Source: Tissierella simiarum (GTDB lineage Bacteria; Bacillota; Clostridia; Tissierellales; Tissierellaceae). From it: a stretch of DNA of 64,000 nucleotides. Shown piece after piece: positions 39,165-48,176 of this stretch. The notes beneath the pieces are model-generated. The model did not search any database, had not been told where the DNA came from, and was given only the letters and a program-made list of their open reading frames with translations. Position 1 is the stretch's first letter. The number at the start of each line of letters is the position of its first letter. Both the position numbers and the translations under genes were made by a program. The stretch is from contig NZ_JAHLPM010000009.1 in assembly GCF_018917865.1 (NCBI RefSeq), positions 62,001 to 126,000 on the forward strand. Reading direction: 5' to 3'.

Positions 39165-42100
39165 CTAAAAATCGTCATCATCAAAGTCGTCATCATCATC
39201 TTCCATAATAAATCCTTCTGGTAAATCTTTATCATCTCTATCATCATCTTCATCTTCGTCGTCTTCAATATCTTCTTCATCATTAGCTACGAATATTCTT
39301 TCTTCAGCTAAATCTTCACCCATTAGCTCTAAATCTGATAGCTCATCATCTACCGATTCTTGAATTTCAATTTCATTATCTTCTTCAGATAAAACTTTAA
39401 CATCTAAAGCCAAACTTTGTAACTCTTTTATTAATACCTTAAAGGATTCTGGTACGCCTGGTTCAGGAATGTTTTCTCCTTTAACTATCGCTTCATAAGT
39501 TTTTACTCTTCCTACAATATCATCAGATTTAACTGTTAAAATTTCTTGTAGAGTATGAGAAGCACCATAAGCTTCAAGAGCCCAAACTTCCATCTCTCCA
39601 AATCTTTGACCACCAAATTGTGCCTTACCTCCAAGAGGTTGTTGCGTAACTAAAGAATAAGGTCCTGTGGATCTAGCATGAATCTTATCATCTACAAGAT
39701 GGTGAAGCTTTAACATATACATATATCCTACAGTTACAGGACTATCAAAATAATCCCCAGATCTTCCATCTCTTAGATATATTTTTCCGTTCTCTGGATA
39801 TCCAGCTTCTTTTAAAGCATCTATAATATCTTGTTCATTGGCACCATCAAATACAGGTGTTGCTACATGCCATCCCAATTTTTTAGCTGCTAATCCTAAG
39901 TGAACCTCTAGAACTTGACCCAAGTTCATACGAGAAGGTACCCCTAAAGGATTAAGAACTATTTGGACTGGTGTTCCATCTGGTAAATAAGGCATATCCT
40001 CTTCAGGAAGTATCCTAGATATAACTCCTTTATTCCCATGACGACCACACATTTTATCCCCTACGTTAATTTTTCTCTTGGTAGCTACATAAACTCTAAC
40101 CATTTGGTTTACCCCAGGTGGTAATTCGTCTCCATTTTCTCTTGAGAAAATTTTCACATCTACTATAATACCAGCTTCACCATGAGGCACTCTTAAGGAA
40201 GTATCTCTAACCTCTCTAGCTTTTTCACCAAAGATAGCTCTAAGAAGTCTTTCTTCTGCCGTAAGCTCTGTTTCACCTTTAGGCGTCACCTTACCAACCA
40301 GTATATCTCCTGATTTAACTTCTGCACCTATCCTTATAATTCCTCTTTCGTCTAGATCCTTAAGCATGTCATCTCCAACGTTAGGGATATCTCTAGTTAT
40401 TTCTTCAGGTCCTAGTTTAGTATCTCTAGCTTCTGATTCATATTCCTCAATGTGAACAGATGTCAGCGTATCCTTCATAACTATCTTTTCACTAATTAAT
40501 ATAGCATCTTCATAGTTATACCCTTCCCAGGTCATAAACGCAACTAGTAAGTTTTTACCTAAAGCAATTTCACCTAGTTCAGTACTTGGTCCATCTGCAA
40601 TGACTGTACCTTTATCAACTCTTTCTCCTTTAGCCACTATAGGCCTTTGATTTATAGTAGTACCTTGATTGGAACGTTTAAACTTTAATAGTTTATATTT
40701 ATCAATTTGTCCATCTTCATCCCTCTTGATTAGTATCTCATTAGAACTAACTTTATCTACAATTCCTGCACTTTTAGATACCACTACTACTCCAGAGTCT
40801 TTTGCGGCTTTATATTCAATTCCAGTTCCTATTATAGGTGATTCGGTTTTAAGAAGCGGAACTGCTTGACGCTGCATGTTTGCTCCCATTAACGCCCTGT
40901 TAGCATCATCATTTTCAAGGAAAGGAATCATTGCTGTACCTACAGATACTATCTGCTTAGGTGAAACATCCATATAATCCACTTCATTAATAGGGAATAT
41001 ATCAATTACTCCTTCTTTACCTCTGGCTACTACTCTTTTATTAATAAATTCTCCTTCAGGACTTAAGTGCTCATTAGACTGAGCAATTATAAATTCATCT
41101 TCAATATCTGCTGTTAAATAATCTATTTGCCCAGTTACAACTCCAGTACCTTTTTTAACTTTTCTATAAGGAGCCTCAATAAATCCATATTCATTAATTC
41201 TCGCATAGGTAGTTAAAGATGTTATAAGTCCTATATTTGGGCCTTCTGGAGTTTCTATAGGACACATTCTACCATAGTGAGAATGGTGTACGTCTCTTAC
41301 TTCGAAACCAGCTCTATCCCTACTTAGACCTCCAGGTCCTAAAGCAGACATTCTTCTTTTATGAGTTAATTCTGCTAATGGGTTAGTCTGATCCATAAAC
41401 TGTGACAACTGGCTACTCCCGAAAAATTCTTTGATAGATGCAACTACTGGTCTTATATTGATTAAAGCTTGTGGTGTTGCTACATCAATATCTTGAATAG
41501 TCATTCTTTCTCTAACTACTCTTTCCATACGTGATAGACCTATCCTAAATTGATTTTGCAACAATTCTCCAACAGAACGAAGCCTTCTATTGCCTAGATG
41601 GTCTATATCGTCAGTAATACCGATACCATTAAATAGATTGAATTCATAGTTAATACTTGCAATAATATCATCAATTATTATATGTTTAGGTGATAACTCT
41701 TTTATCCTCTCTTTTATAGCTTCTTTTAAATCTTCAGCATCTTCATAGGTATCTATTAATTCTTTCATCAAAGGATAATATACTTTTTCTTTAAGTCCAA
41801 ATTCTTCTAAAGAGAAGGGTAAATCAAAAGCCTTTGAATCTACAAAATTATTGCCTAGTACCCTAACTTTTCTTCCATCGTCTAATAATAAATCTACTAC
41901 ATTAATACCGCTATTTTCAATTTCTATAGCTTGATCTCTAGTAATTTTTTCTCCTTGAGCTACAAACAATTCTCCTGTTTCTAAATTATGAATATCTTCT
42001 GCGGCTCTCTTTCCATAGATTCTATTATATAGAGCTAACTTTTTATTAAACTTATATCTTCCAACTTTTGCTAAGTCATATCTCTTTGGATCAAAAAATA

Positions 42101-42869
42101 GATTATTCAAAAGAGTTCTTGAACTATCAACGGTAGGCGGTTCTCCTGGTCTTAATCTTTTATAGATTTCTATTAAAGCTTCTTCTTCTGTGTTGGTATT
42201 ATCTTTTTCTAATGTTCTTAATACCTGCTCTGTTTCTCCAAGGACTTCCATTATTTCTGAATCAGTTTTAATCTTTAATGCCCTCAACAGTGTTGTAACA
42301 GGTAATTTTCTTGTTCTGTCTATTCTTACGTAAACAATATCATTGGAATCAGACTCATATTCTAACCAAGCTCCTCTATTTGGAATTACTGTAGAGGAAT
42401 ATAGTCTCTTCCCAACTTTATCGATTTCTTCTACAAAATAAACTCCTGGGGATCTAACCAATTGGCTTACCACTACTCTTTCAGCACCATTGATTATAAA
42501 AGTACCTTTATCTGTCATTAAAGGTAAATCACCCATAAATACTTCTTGTTCTTTCACTTCACCAGTTTCTTTGTTTATTAGTCTCACTTTTACCTTTAAA
42601 GGTGCTGAGAAGTTCGCATCTCTTTCCCTAGCTTCGTCTTGACTATACTTTGGCGAATCTCCGATGTGATAATCAACAAATTCTAATATTAAATTTCCCG
42701 TATAATCTTGAATAGGAGAAATATCTTCAAAAACTTCTCTTAAACCTTCTTCCAAAAACCAGTCATAAGAACTTTTTTGTACTTCAATCAAATCAGGTAA
42801 ATCTAGTACTTCTTCGATACGTGAGTAACTCATCCTGACGCGTTTTCCATATGTAACAGGATGTACCAT
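39165..42869 (-). CDS. rpoB: RNA polymerase beta subunit
   Basis: 1234 residues. The rifampicin pocket (about residues 480-520: [28 protein letters not shown]) carries the wild-type D, H and S at the E. coli 516/526/531 positions, so no common resistance change is seen. [21 protein letters not shown] and [20 protein letters not shown] are intact. The last 45 residues form a strikingly acidic tail ending [13 protein letters not shown]. It has its own promoter and a 140-nt leader after the rplL terminator. Confidence 0.98.
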   Translation of the reverse strand: MVHPVTYGKRVRMSYSRIEEVLDLPDLIEVQKSSYDWFLEEGLREVFEDISPIQDYTGNLILEFVDYHIGDSPKYSQDEARERDANFSAPLKVKVRLINKETGEVKEQEVFMGDLPLMTDKGTFIINGAERVVVSQLVRSPGVYFVEEIDKVGKRLYSSTVIPNRGAWLEYESDSNDIVYVRIDRTRKLPVTTLLRALKIKTDSEIMEVLGETEQVLRTLEKDNTNTEEEALIEIYKRLRPGEPPTVDSSRTLLNNLFFDPKRYDLAKVGRYKFNKKLALYNRIYGKRAAEDIHNLETGELFVAQGEKITRDQAIEIENSGINVVDLLLDDGRKVRVLGNNFVDSKAFDLPFSLEEFGLKEKVYYPLMKELIDTYEDAEDLKEAIKERIKELSPKHIIIDDIIASINYEFNLFNGIGITDDIDHLGNRRLRSVGELLQNQFRIGLSRMERVVRERMTIQDIDVATPQALINIRPVVASIKEFFGSSQLSQFMDQTNPLAELTHKRRMSALGPGGLSRDRAGFEVRDVHHSHYGRMCPIETPEGPNIGLITSLTTYARINEYGFIEAPYRKVKKGTGVVTGQIDYLTADIEDEFIIAQSNEHLSPEGEFINKRVVARGKEGVIDIFPINEVDYMDVSPKQIVSVGTAMIPFLENDDANRALMGANMQRQAVPLLKTESPIIGTGIEYKAAKDSGVVVVSKSAGIVDKVSSNEILIKRDEDGQIDKYKLLKFKRSNQGTTINQRPIVAKGERVDKGTVIADGPSTELGEIALGKNLLVAFMTWEGYNYEDAILISEKIVMKDTLTSVHIEEYESEARDTKLGPEEITRDIPNVGDDMLKDLDERGIIRIGAEVKSGDILVGKVTPKGETELTAEERLLRAIFGEKAREVRDTSLRVPHGEAGIIVDVKIFSRENGDELPPGVNQMVRVYVATKRKINVGDKMCGRHGNKGVISRILPEEDMPYLPDGTPVQIVLNPLGVPSRMNLGQVLEVHLGLAAKKLGWHVATPVFDGANEQDIIDALKEAGYPENGKIYLRDGRSGDYFDSPVTVGYMYMLKLHHLVDDKIHARSTGPYSLVTQQPLGGKAQFGGQRFGEMEVWALEAYGASHTLQEILTVKSDDIVGRVKTYEAIVKGENIPEPGVPESFKVLIKELQSLALDVKVLSEEDNEIEIQESVDDELSDLELMGEDLAEERIFVANDEEDIEDDEDEDDDRDDKDLPEGFIMEDDDDDFDDDDF

Positions 42870-43010
42870 TCAAAATTCACCCCTTATTAAACTAAAATAT
42901 CCAAAAGCATAAAATACTTTTGGTAATACTCTGCCAAGCTAAATATATTATAATATTGCCATATAACTAAATATTTATACAGAAAGGCACATAATTTCGT
43001 TATTATGCAT
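42870..43010 (-). other. 5' leader of rpoB
   Basis: About 140 nt from the predicted start to the ATG. It contains CCAAAAG/CTTTTGG (42917-42923 with 42901-42907) and CATAAT/ATTATG near 42990-43008. No known class of leader is recognised. Confidence 0.45.
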
Positions 43011-43016
43011 TTAGAT

Positions 43017-43045
43017 ATACTACCATAGTACAATCATTATGTCAA
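43017..43045 (-). promoter_or_regulatory. Promoter of rpoBC
   Basis: Minus-strand TTGACA (43040-43045), 17-bp spacer, TAGTAT (43017-43022) with a TG one base upstream of the -10 (extended -10). Confidence 0.8.
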
Positions 43046-43093
43046 GTTGTTTTTTAATTTATTCTAAATTATAGTCAATAAATTTTAGGCATT

Positions 43094-43127
43094 AAAAAAG
43101 GCTTTCGATTCTTTGAAAGCCTTTTTT
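43094..43127 (-). terminator. Terminator between rplL and rpoB
   Basis: AAAAAAGGCTTTC pairs with its complement (43115-43127 with 43094-43106) around an 8-nt loop, then a T run, 14 bp after the rplL stop. It would reduce or stop read-through from rplJL into rpoBC. Confidence 0.85.
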
Positions 43128-43140
43128 TATTTTCTAACAA

Positions 43141-43524
43141 CTATTTTAATTCTACACTTGCTCCTGCTTCTTCTAATTTAGCTTTTAATTGATCAGCTTC
43201 TTCTTTAGAAGCTCCTTCTTTAACAGCTTTTGGTGCATTATCTACTAATTCTTTAGCTTCTTTTAATCCTAATCCAGTTAATTCTCTTACAACTTTAATA
43301 ACTTTAATTTTTTCTCCTCCAGCACTTGCTAATATAACATCAAATTCTGATTTTTCTTCTGCTGCTGGAGCTGCTGCGCCTGCTGCTGGAGCTGCAACTG
43401 CTGCAACTGGAGCTGCTGCACTTACTCCGAATTCTTCTTCTAAAGCTTTAACTAATTCTGATAATTCTAAAACAGTTAAATTTTTAACTTCTTCAATTAA
43501 ATTTAATACTTTTTCACTTGCCAT
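43141..43524 (-). CDS. rplL: Ribosomal protein L7/L12 (bL12)
   Basis: 127 residues. N-terminal dimerisation helix ([24 protein letters not shown]), an alanine-proline-rich hinge (residues 35-57) and the factor-binding C-domain with [23 protein letters not shown]. It forms the mobile stalk that recruits EF-Tu and EF-G. It is 38 bp after rplJ, and a strong terminator follows. Confidence 0.98.
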   Translation of the reverse strand: MASEKVLNLIEEVKNLTVLELSELVKALEEEFGVSAAAPVAAVAAPAAGAAAPAAEEKSEFDVILASAGGEKIKVIKVVRELTGLGLKEAKELVDNAPKAVKEGASKEEADQLKAKLEEAGASVELK

Positions 43525-43562
43525 TTTATATATCCCTCCATAGTAATTTTCTTTTTAAATTA

Positions 43563-44090
43563 TTAAGCTTCTTGTTGTTCAGCTATAGCATTTAATACAT
43601 ACACAAGATTTCTAACTGTACCTTGAAGTACATTTGCAAATCCTTGAATTGGTGCATTGAATCCACCAAGCACTTGAGCTATAAGTACTTCTCTTGATGG
43701 TAAGTTAGCTAAGTCTTTAACGCTATTTATATCAATTACTTTACCATCTACTATACCTGCCTTGATTTCAAGTTTTTCATGTTCCTTAGCAAATTCACTT
43801 GTAACCTTAGCTGCTTGAACTGGATCATCATATCCAAATGCAACAGCATTTGGTCCTGTAAGAAATTCATTAAAATCTTCTAATCCAGAATCCTTAAAAG
43901 CAAACCTCATCATAGTGTTCTTATAAACTTTATATTCAACACCAGCTTTTCTATATTGACTTCTTAACTCAGTTAATTCTTCAACATTTAATCCTCTATA
44001 ATCAACCAATACAACACTTTGAGCTTTGCCAATTTTTTCTTTAATCTCATCAACTATCTGACTTTTAGCTTGAAGGGTTTGTTCCTTCAC
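43563..44090 (-). CDS. rplJ: Ribosomal protein L10 (uL10)
   Basis: 175 residues from the GTG at 44090, 8 bp after GGAGG; an upstream GTG in the longer frame overlaps the ribosome binding site. AQSVVLVDYRGLNVEELTELR and the GPNAVAFGYDDPVQAAK loop are family motifs, and the C-terminal helix holds the L7/L12 dimers. Expression is controlled by the L10 leader just upstream: the L10-(L12) complex binds it and represses. Confidence 0.97.
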   Translation of the reverse strand: MKEQTLQAKSQIVDEIKEKIGKAQSVVLVDYRGLNVEELTELRSQYRKAGVEYKVYKNTMMRFAFKDSGLEDFNEFLTGPNAVAFGYDDPVQAAKVTSEFAKEHEKLEIKAGIVDGKVIDINSVKDLANLPSREVLIAQVLGGFNAPIQGFANVLQGTVRNLVYVLNAIAEQQEA

Positions 44091-44244
44091 CGACTTCACC
44101 TCCCATAGGTCGAATAAATAAAGGTCCCTCCGCAGACACAGAGAGACCCTAATTTCAATTTAATGATTAGTCTAAATCTCACCTCGGTAGGAAAATTTAA
44201 ACCCCTTAGGATCCCTACTGTCTACGGTAGCCTATTTATTTAAC
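44091..44244 (-). promoter_or_regulatory. Ribosomal protein L10 leader (rplJ autoregulatory RNA)
   Basis: The leader between rplA and rplJ shows the conserved pieces of this element: CCGTAGACAGTAGGG, CCTAAGGGG, TTTTCCTACCGAGGTGAG, and a final GGTCTCTCTG...GGAGGGACC hairpin right before the ribosome binding site (about 44120-44150). The known mechanism in bacteria is feedback repression by the L10-L12 complex. Confidence 0.9.
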
Positions 44245-44250
44245 ATAATA

Positions 44251-44279
44251 ATTCTATCAGTAAACCTATATGTTGTCAA
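44251..44279 (-). promoter_or_regulatory. Promoter of rplJ-rplL
   Basis: Minus-strand TTGACA (44274-44279), 17-bp spacer and TAGAAT (44251-44256), starting 4 bp beyond the rplA stop. It separates rplJL from rplKA. Confidence 0.85.
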
Positions 44280-44283
44280 TAGA

Positions 44284-44982
44284 TTAGTCCATTAATTTTT
44301 GTGAATTTATTTTAATTCCAGGTCCCATTGTACTTGATAAGGAAATACTTCTTAAGTATCTACCTTTAGCTGCTGCTGGTTTTGCTTTTATTAAAGCATC
44401 AACAATAGCATCGAAATTTTCCGTTAGTTTTTCTGTTCCAAAAGATGCTTTTCCAATAGGTACGTGTACAATACTTTCTTTATCAACTCTATATTCAACT
44501 TTACCAGCTTTGATTTCTTTAACAGCCTTTTCTACTTCAAAAGTTACAGTTCCTGATTTTGGATTTGGCATTAATCCTTTTGGTCCAAGAATTCTACCAA
44601 TTCTTCCTACTACACCCATCATATCTGGTGTTGCAACTACTACATCAAAATCTAACCAACCTTCATTTTGGATCTTAGCAACTAGCTCTTCGCCACCTAT
44701 AAAATCTGCGCCTGCTGCTTCTGCTTCTTTAATCTTATCACCTTTTGCAAAAACTAATACAGTTCTTGTCTTACCTGTACCATGAGGAAGTACTACTGCT
44801 CCTCTAACTTGTTGGTCAGCATGTCTTGGGTCTACACCAAGTCTTACAGATAACTCAACAGTTTCATCAAATTTAGCTTTCGCTGTTTTTTGTACTAATT
44901 CAATAGCTTCTGCTGGATCATAATGTGTTGTTCTATCAACAAGCTTCATGCTATCTTGATAATTCTTACCTCTTTTTGCCAT
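44284..44982 (-). CDS. rplA: Ribosomal protein L1 (uL1)
   Basis: 232 residues. [20 protein letters not shown] start, [20 protein letters not shown] and the conserved [28 protein letters not shown] region. L1 forms the mobile stalk at the E site and in other bacteria represses its own mRNA. The hairpins before rplK and before this gene are candidate targets. It lies 60 bp after rplK. Confidence 0.98.
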   Translation of the reverse strand: MAKRGKNYQDSMKLVDRTTHYDPAEAIELVQKTAKAKFDETVELSVRLGVDPRHADQQVRGAVVLPHGTGKTRTVLVFAKGDKIKEAEAAGADFIGGEELVAKIQNEGWLDFDVVVATPDMMGVVGRIGRILGPKGLMPNPKSGTVTFEVEKAVKEIKAGKVEYRVDKESIVHVPIGKASFGTEKLTENFDAIVDALIKAKPAAAKGRYLRSISLSSTMGPGIKINSQKLMD

Positions 44983-44996
44983 AATTCATTACCTCC

Positions 44997-45026
44997 TTGT
45001 GGTTCTAACGGAAACTCCTCCCACTT
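44997..45026 (-). promoter_or_regulatory. Hairpin before rplA, candidate L1-binding operator
   Basis: On the minus strand AAGTGGGAGGAGTTTCC followed by GTTAGAACCACAA. GTGG/CCAC close a bulged loop containing GGGAGG. It is very similar to the element before rplK at 45493-45523 and overlaps the rplA translation start region (GGAGG follows at once). Confidence 0.5.
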
Positions 45027-45042
45027 TTCAAATCTTTATATA

Positions 45043-45468
45043 TTATTCTTCTACTACAACGCCCATGCTTCTTGCTGTTCCTGCAATCATACTCATAGCA
45101 GTTTCAACACTACTAGCATTTAAGTCCGGCATCTTTAATTCTGCAATTTCTCTTAATTTAGCTTGAGAAATTTTAGCAACTTTTTTCTTGTTAGGTTCAC
45201 CAGAACCTGATTCAAGTCCTACAGCTTTTTTAATCAATACTGAAACAGGTGGTGTTTTAGTAATGAACGTAAAAGATCTATCCTGATAAACTGTAAGAAC
45301 AACTGGTATTATCATTCCTGCTTGATCTGCAGTTTTTGCATTGAACTCTTTTGTAAATTGCATAATATTAACTCCATGAGGTCCTAATGCAGTTCCTACA
45401 GGTGGTGCTGGAGTAGCCTTACCAGCTGGTATTTGTAATTTAACTAACGCTATGACTTTTTTTGCCAT
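45043..45468 (-). CDS. rplK: Ribosomal protein L11 (uL11)
   Basis: 141 residues. [29 protein letters not shown] start, including the proline-rich segment at the thiostrepton site, and [22 protein letters not shown] at the end. It forms the GTPase-associated centre with the L10-L12 stalk. It is the first gene of rplK-rplA, 95 bp after nusG. Confidence 0.98.
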   Translation of the reverse strand: MAKKVIALVKLQIPAGKATPAPPVGTALGPHGVNIMQFTKEFNAKTADQAGMIIPVVLTVYQDRSFTFITKTPPVSVLIKKAVGLESGSGEPNKKKVAKISQAKLREIAELKMPDLNASSVETAMSMIAGTARSMGVVVEE

Positions 45469-45492
45469 AAAAGTTCCACCTCCTCATTTCCA

Positions 45493-45523
45493 TTGTGGTT
45501 TGGCGGGATAAACCCTCCCACTT
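45493..45523 (-). promoter_or_regulatory. Hairpin before rplK, candidate L1-binding operator
   Basis: On the minus strand AAGTGGGAGGGTTTATCCC followed by GCCAAACCACAA. GTGG/CCAC close a loop with GGGAGGG, and GGGA/TCCC may pair inside. L1 operators upstream of rplK are established in E. coli and archaea and contain a GGGAG-type asymmetric loop. The resemblance here is by eye. Confidence 0.55.
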
Positions 45524-45563
45524 AATTGTATATCTATTTAAAAAGCTAATTAGCTTTTAAAAA

Positions 45564-46115
45564 CTATAACTTTTCAACTTGGTCAAAATCCAATTCCACA
45601 AGAGTCTCTCTTCCAAACATAGATACATATACCTTAACTTTTCTCTTTTCTAAGTTTATATTATCTACAGTTCCCATAAAATTCTCAAAAGGTCCTGATA
45701 TAACTTTTACCACATCTTTTGTTTTTAAATCTATGGATGGTAAAATAGTCTCTTGAACTCCTAAAGCCTTTACCTCTATATCCGTCAACGGAACCGGCTT
45801 CGAACCTGGTCCTACGAATCCCGTTACACCTCTTGTATTTCTAACAAGATACCATGATTCATCATTAATAATCATCTTCACAAGAACGTATCCAGGGAAA
45901 AGTTTTCTTTCTTTAAGCTTCTTTTTCCCGCCCTTAGCTTCCATATATTCTTCAGTAGGTACAACCACTTCAAATATATCGTCTCGCATTCCTCTGTTTT
46001 CTACCATTTTTTCAATGTTAGCTTTAACTTTGTTCTCATGACCTGAATAAGTATGGACTACATACCATTTAGCATTAATAGCCCTCTTTTCTCTACTTTC
46101 AACCTTATCCGTCAT
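45564..46115 (-). CDS. nusG: Transcription termination/antitermination factor NusG
   Basis: 183 residues. The NGN domain has AKWYVVHTYSGHENKVKANIE and VTGFVGPGSKPVPLTD; the KOW domain has DVVKVISGPFENFMGTVDNINL. It modulates pausing and Rho termination and links RNA polymerase to S10. The GGAGG ribosome binding site is 25 nt from the ATG, with a small hairpin between. It lies 36 bp after secE and 95 bp before rplK. Confidence 0.97.
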   Translation of the reverse strand: MTDKVESREKRAINAKWYVVHTYSGHENKVKANIEKMVENRGMRDDIFEVVVPTEEYMEAKGGKKKLKERKLFPGYVLVKMIINDESWYLVRNTRGVTGFVGPGSKPVPLTDIEVKALGVQETILPSIDLKTKDVVKVISGPFENFMGTVDNINLEKRKVKVYVSMFGRETLVELDFDQVEKL

Positions 46116-46145
46116 ATACTTGGGGACCTTATGGTCCTTCCCTCC
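46113..46145 (-). promoter_or_regulatory. Unusual ribosome binding site of nusG with an intervening hairpin
   Basis: GGAGG (46141-46145) is 25 nt upstream of the ATG (46113-46115). Between them lies GGACC-ATAA-GGTCC (46124-46137), a perfect 5-bp stem. Folding it would reduce the effective spacing to about 11 nt. No other start codon in frame fits better. Confidence 0.55.
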
Positions 46146-46151
46146 TTCACA

Positions 46152-46358
46152 TTACTTAATAATTAACGATAAAACACGGTGTATACCAAGGTCTAAGGCC
46201 CATACTACTAAACCAATAATAACACTTATTAGAATAACTACTCCTGTATAGCTTACTAGTTCATTTTTAGTAGGCCAGATTACTTTTCTCATCTCAGCCT
46301 TAACACCTCTAAAATACGTGCGCATCTTACCTTTGTTTGCACCGGTCTGAGCTGCCAT
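46152..46358 (-). CDS. secE: Preprotein translocase subunit SecE
   Basis: 68 residues, the short single-span form of Firmicutes. The amphipathic helix FRGVKAEMRKVIWPTKNELVSY carries the family signature, followed by a membrane span (VVILISVIIGLVVWALDLGI). It clamps SecY (encoded at 20072). It sits in the standard rpmG-secE-nusG group. Confidence 0.97.
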   Translation of the reverse strand: MAAQTGANKGKMRTYFRGVKAEMRKVIWPTKNELVSYTGVVILISVIIGLVVWALDLGIHRVLSLIIK

Positions 46359-46388
46359 CTAATTCACATCCTTATCTAATTATAGTTA

Positions 46389-46538
46389 TTATTTTGTTTC
46401 TTTATGAGCAGTATGAGTCTTACAGAATTTGCAATATTTTTTTAGTTCGATTCTTTCTGTGTTTTTCTTCTTGTTTTTAGACGAAATATAATTTCTTTGT
46501 TTACACTCAGTACAAGCCATTGTGATTCTATCTCTCAC
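46389..46538 (-). CDS. rpmG: Ribosomal protein L33 (bL33), zinc type
   Basis: 49 residues from a GTG start 8 bp after GGAGG: (M)[18 protein letters not shown] through [14 protein letters not shown]. Two CxxC pairs (CTEC, CKFC) show the zinc form. It is the first gene of rpmG-secE-nusG, directly downstream of the tuf terminator and a consensus promoter. Confidence 0.96.
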   Translation of the reverse strand: MRDRITMACTECKQRNYISSKNKKKNTERIELKKYCKFCKTHTAHKETK

Positions 46539-46626
46539 TTAAAACACCTCCTACCAACAGAGTATATATGTTAATTGCAGTTGCTTCCGGGTACAATAAC
46601 CCACCATTAACTACATTACTTAATAT

Positions 46627-46655
46627 AAACTATCACAAATTAAAATCTATGTCAA
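46627..46655 (-). promoter_or_regulatory. Promoter of rpmG-secE-nusG
   Basis: Minus-strand TTGACA (46650-46655), 17-bp spacer and TAGTTT (46627-46632) with TG one base upstream (extended -10). About 90 nt of leader precedes rpmG. Confidence 0.75.
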
Positions 46656-46732
46656 TAAAAAAATATACCTTCAGATTAGGCAGTCTCTATAATTTTATGT
46701 AGTTTTCTAGATTTTTATCCAAATAAAACCTT

Positions 46733-46766
46733 AAAAAAGACTAGGTCAAAAGACCTAGTCTTTTTT
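46733..46766 (-). terminator. Terminator after the second tuf gene
   Basis: Perfect 15-bp arms including GACTAGGTC/GACCTAGTC (46752-46766 with 46733-46747), 4-nt loop, and a run of six T. Unrelated in sequence to the terminator after the other tuf copy. Confidence 0.9.
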
Positions 46767-47983
46767 ATTACTTAATAACTTTAGTTACAACTCCAGCTCC
46801 TACTGTTCTACCACCTTCACGAATAGCAAATCTTAATCCTTCTTCCATTGCTATTGGTGTAATTAGTTCAATTGTAAATTTAGCGTTATCTCCTGGCATT
46901 ACCATTTCTACGCCTTCATCTAATTGAATATCTCCTGTTACGTCTGTTGTTCTGAAATAGAATTGTGGTCTGTATCCGTTAAAGAACGGAGTATGTCTTC
47001 CACCTTCTTCTTTTGTTAATACGTATACTTCTGATTCAAATTTTGTATGTGGTGTTATACTCTTTGGTTTAGATAATACTTGACCTCTTTCGATTTCTGA
47101 TCTTTGTACTCCTCTTAATAACGCTCCTATGTTATCTCCTGCTTGAGCTTCGTCTAGTAGTTTTCTAAACATCTCTACTCCTGTTACTACTACTTGTCTG
47201 GATTCTTCTGATAATCCTACAATTTCTACTGTGTCTCCAGTCTTTACTACTCCTCTTTCTACTCTTCCTGTTGCTACTGTTCCTCTTCCTGTTATACTGA
47301 ATACGTCTTCTACTGGCATTAGGAATGGTTTATCTGTTGCTCTTTCTGGTTGTGGAATGTATGCATCCACTTCTTCCATTAATTTAACAATTTTGTCTCC
47401 CCATGGTCCGTCTGGTTCTTCTATTGCTTTTAATGCTGATCCTACTACGATTGGTGTGTTGTCTCCGTCAAATTCATATTCGGATAGTAATTCTCTTACT
47501 TCCATTTCTACTAATTCGATTAATTCTTCATCATCTACCATATCTGCTTTATTTAAGAATACCGCTATCTTTGGTACTCCTACTTGTCTTGATAATAATA
47601 TATGTTCTCTTGTTTGTGGCATTGGACCGTCTGCTGCTGATACTACTAAAATAGCTCCGTCCATTTGTGCTGCTCCTGTTATCATGTTCTTAACGTAGTC
47701 AGCATGGCCTGGACAGTCTACGTGTGCATAGTGACGGTTTGCTGTTTCATATTCTACGTGAGATGTAGATATTGTTATTCCTCTTTCTCTTTCTTCTGGA
47801 GCTTTGTCTATGTTGTCATAGCTTATTGCTTCTCCTGAACCAAATCTTTTGTTTAGTACCATTGTAATTGCTGCTGTTAATGTTGTTTTACCATGGTCAA
47901 CGTGACCTATTGTTCCTATATTTACGTGTGGTTTGTTTCTTTCAAATTTTGCTTTTGCCATTTTCTTACTCCTCCTTAATTAA
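46761..47983. repeat. 1.2-kb near-identical repeat, copy 2 (tuf)
   Basis: Direct repeat of 30837-32059. Identity stops abruptly on both sides: after the ribosome binding site on one side and a few bases past the stop on the other. The two promoters and terminators are different. Confidence 0.9.
46768..47961 (-). CDS. tuf: Elongation factor Tu, copy downstream of tRNA-Thr
   Basis: 397 residues, one residue different from the str-operon copy (Val for Ile in [12 protein letters not shown]). All GTPase motifs are intact. It follows tRNA-Thr by 81 bp with a promoter upstream of the tRNA, an arrangement recalling the E. coli thrT-tufB transcript. The two genes probably let the cell raise EF-Tu supply from separate promoters. 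Confidence 0.98.
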   Translation of the reverse strand: MAKAKFERNKPHVNIGTIGHVDHGKTTLTAAITMVLNKRFGSGEAISYDNIDKAPEERERGITISTSHVEYETANRHYAHVDCPGHADYVKNMITGAAQMDGAILVVSAADGPMPQTREHILLSRQVGVPKIAVFLNKADMVDDEELIELVEMEVRELLSEYEFDGDNTPIVVGSALKAIEEPDGPWGDKIVKLMEEVDAYIPQPERATDKPFLMPVEDVFSITGRGTVATGRVERGVVKTGDTVEIVGLSEESRQVVVTGVEMFRKLLDEAQAGDNIGALLRGVQRSEIERGQVLSKPKSITPHTKFESEVYVLTKEEGGRHTPFFNGYRPQFYFRTTDVTGDIQLDEGVEMVMPGDNAKFTIELITPIAMEEGLRFAIREGGRTVGAGVVTKVIK

Positions 47984-48042
47984 ATATATAAGTAATTTGT
48001 TATAAGAAAACTCATCCGGGTGTTTCTTTTAGTTAACTTTTA

Positions 48043-48118
48043 TGGAGCCCATGACCGGACTTGAACCGGTGACCTCTTGCTTACCATGCAAGTGCTCTAC
48101 CGCCTGAGCTACATGGGC
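48043..48118 (-). tRNA. tRNA-Thr (anticodon GGT)
   Basis: 76 nt with encoded CCA. The acceptor stem GCCCATG/CATGGGC, D arm AGCTCAGGCGGTAGAGC, anticodon arm CTTGC-ATGGTAA-GCAAG (loop anticodon GGT) and T arm ACCGGTTCAAGTCCGGT all fold. Discriminator base is T. It lies between sigH and tuf and probably shares a transcript with tuf. Confidence 0.97.
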
Positions 48119-48138
48119 ATTTTTAACCACTGCTAATT

Positions 48139-48167
48139 ATTTTACTATTTAGTTATTAGGTTGTCAA
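48139..48167 (-). promoter_or_regulatory. Promoter of tRNA-Thr-tuf
   Basis: Minus-strand TTGACA (48162-48167), 17-bp spacer and TAAAAT (48139-48144), 10 bp beyond the sigH stop and 21 bp before the tRNA 5' end. Confidence 0.85.
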
Positions 48168-48176
48168 GCTTAAGTT

